Notes under the pieces: model-generated
What the model was told of the DNA's origin: nothing
Database searches by the model: none
The model's input: only the letters and a program-made list of their open reading frames with translations
In this document: piece after piece, positions 30,953 through 32,318 of the stretch
How the letters are laid out: every line of letters begins with the position of its first letter
Numbering within the stretch: position 1 is the first letter of the stretch
Source: Chloroflexota bacterium
Lineage (GTDB): Bacteria; Chloroflexota; Anaerolineae; J036; Brachytrichaceae
Reading direction: 5' to 3'
Length of the DNA: 32,318 nt
Assembly (NCBI GenBank): GCA_023488685.1
Contig: JAMDDR010000160.1
Coordinates: 1 to 32,318 of the forward strand
Translations under genes and position numbers: made by a program

Positions 30953-32272
30953 CTATTTGTCCCAGCGCCGATCAGGCTGCCAGAAGGCCAGCTTTGGTGT
31001 ATCCCAGTAGCTGGTTTCCTCGAACAAGCCAGGGAAGCGCAAGTTCGCCTCGACGCCTTCGTCGTTGAGGTCGACACCCAAACCTGGCTTGTCGGGCACG
31101 GTCACGTACCCATCTTCGATGTAGTTCTGCGGCAGACCCGTCACCAGGCCCTCCCAGAACGGCAGGTCAAGCCCGTGATGCTCCAGCGCGACAAAGCTGG
31201 AAATGGCGGCTGCCGTGTGCAGATTGGCCATAAAGGCGATGGGCGAGCCGGCAAAATGCAATGCCGTCGGGATGCCGTACCGCTCGGCATAATCGGCGAT
31301 GCGCTTGGTTTCGGCCATGCCCCCCGAGGTGAGCAGGTCTGGATGGATGATGTCGATGGCGCGTTTCTCGATGAACTCGCGAAAGCCCTCCCACAGATAC
31401 CACTCTTCGCCGGCGGCCGTGGGCACCTCGATGGCGTCAGTAACCTGCTTGTGGGCGTCGACATCCCACCATGGTACAGGGTCTTCGATCCAGGCCAGGC
31501 CATACGATTCCAGCGCTTTACCCAGGCGGATCACCTCTTTCACCGTCATCATGCCGTGGCCGAAATGGTCGATGCACAGCGACGTCTCCCAGCCCACGGC
31601 CTGGCGTACTGCTGCGACCACCTCTGCCATGCGGGCAAACCCTTTGTCTGTGACACGGACAACTGGGCCTGTCCCAGGCGCGCGCCAGCCCCTGCTCATG
31701 CCTTGCTCGAACCTGGTGGGCTGGCCAATCGTGCTGTTTTCCACACCCTCAAGCACGTGCAACCCCACGTCGAACTTGATGAAGGTGAGCCCCAATGCCT
31801 TGCGCTTCAGCACGCGCTCGGCATAGGCTTCGGGGGTGGGCACGGCGGGTTGTGGTGTGTCGGCGTACAAGCGAACTTTATCGCGGTACTTGCCGCCGAG
31901 GAATTGATAGCAGGGCACGCCATAAACCTTGCCAATCAGGTCCAACAGCGCGATCTCGATACCGCTGACACCTCCACCTTCACGCCCCGCATTCCCAAAG
32001 CGTTTGATGGCGTGGAAGATCATATCGATGTTGCATGGGTTCTGTCCCAACAACATGCTCTTGAACTGCAGCGCGTTCTCCTTGTGACCGGCGTCGCGCA
32101 CTTCGCCTATGCCATACACGCCCTGGTTTGTGTCGATACGGATGATGGGGTAGTCGTAGTTGCTGCACACCACCGCCATACGCATATCGGTTATCTTGAG
32201 CTGGCTGGGGCTGGAATGGGTATTCACCTTATCAAGCGCTTGTTCGACAGTCTGGTTGGTATCGTTGTTCAC
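30953..32272 (-). CDS. Enolase-superfamily sugar-acid dehydratase (mandelate racemase/galactonate dehydratase type)
   Basis: A 439-residue TIM-barrel enzyme expected to dehydrate an acid sugar to a 2-keto-3-deoxy sugar acid. The capping domain covers about 25-130. Metal ligands are Asp235 (SLCIDHFGHG), Glu263 (WIEDPVPWWD) and the Glu pair 289-290 (AAGEEWYLW). A general acid/base His339 is in ALHFAGSP. On the second strand the motif is FIKFD, with Lys166 and Asp168 in place of the KxK of mandelate racemase. A longer GTG start at 32284 exists, but the GTG at 32272 has GGAGG exactly 5 nt upstream and is chosen. The neighbouring exported esterase suggests use of acetylated acidic sugars. The precise substrate (galactonate, gluconate, altronate or another) is not decided. 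Confidence 0.9.
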   Translation of the reverse strand: MNNDTNQTVEQALDKVNTHSSPSQLKITDMRMAVVCSNYDYPIIRIDTNQGVYGIGEVRDAGHKENALQFKSMLLGQNPCNIDMIFHAIKRFGNAGREGGGVSGIEIALLDLIGKVYGVPCYQFLGGKYRDKVRLYADTPQPAVPTPEAYAERVLKRKALGLTFIKFDVGLHVLEGVENSTIGQPTRFEQGMSRGWRAPGTGPVVRVTDKGFARMAEVVAAVRQAVGWETSLCIDHFGHGMMTVKEVIRLGKALESYGLAWIEDPVPWWDVDAHKQVTDAIEVPTAAGEEWYLWEGFREFIEKRAIDIIHPDLLTSGGMAETKRIADYAERYGIPTALHFAGSPIAFMANLHTAAAISSFVALEHHGLDLPFWEGLVTGLPQNYIEDGYVTVPDKPGLGVDLNDEGVEANLRFPGLFEETSYWDTPKLAFWQPDRRWDK

Positions 32273-32318
32273 GTTATCCTCCACGCATTCTCCACGCAGG
32301 CTGCGCAGAACGCACTGC

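Overview
The window looks like a GC-rich bacterial chromosome segment, most likely from the Chloroflexota (Anaerolineae/Caldilineae-like). This assignment is an inference from gene content and from the short intergenic palindromes and the GATTTTG heptad repeat; no rRNA or other phylogenetic marker is present. I saw no tRNA, rRNA, CRISPR array or intact mobile element. Most of the DNA is tightly packed protein genes in short operons.

Region 1 (1-6003, all minus strand) is one apparent operon read from right to left: a large TPR protein, a small J-domain protein, a GrpE-like protein, an Hsp70 and, at the window edge, a sulfotransferase-like P-loop protein. This is a complete but unusual accessory Hsp70 set. 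The J-protein has HPP where the essential HPD should be, and the GrpE-like protein carries an extra segment of about 60 residues. A lone DUF1294 membrane protein follows (6097-6495).

Region 2 (6539-19285) is a glycan-utilisation island. It holds a GH36 alpha-galactosidase, an unrecognised TIM-barrel-like protein divergent from it, a GH5 enzyme, an ADP-ribosylglycohydrolase-fold protein with an extra C-terminal beta domain, a zinc sugar-alcohol-type dehydrogenase, a GH2 beta-mannosidase, a GH32 beta-fructosidase and a class I mannose-6-phosphate isomerase. GH36, GH5, GH2 and ManA together suggest breakdown of galactomannan-type oligosaccharides. None of the glycosidases shows a signal peptide, so the work is probably intracellular. 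The window contains no transporter or regulator for it. The 417-bp gap between the ARH-like gene and the dehydrogenase is rich in operator-like palindromes.

Region 3 (19522-26139, plus strand) carries an exported M23 (LytM) metallopeptidase and then a full histidine-degradation operon, hutG-hutU-hutI-hutH, in reverse pathway order. All four steps from histidine to glutamate plus formamide are encoded.

Region 4 (26152-28216, minus) has larB and larC, which make and load the nickel-pincer nucleotide cofactor; larE and larA are not in the window. Region 5 (28276-30147) looks like scar tissue: the C-terminal remnant of a rhamnosidase-like glycosidase, a SAM methyltransferase and a frameshifted C-terminal remnant of an ISAs1-type transposase. 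Region 6 (30131-32272, minus) pairs an enolase-superfamily sugar-acid dehydratase with an exported SASA-type esterase.
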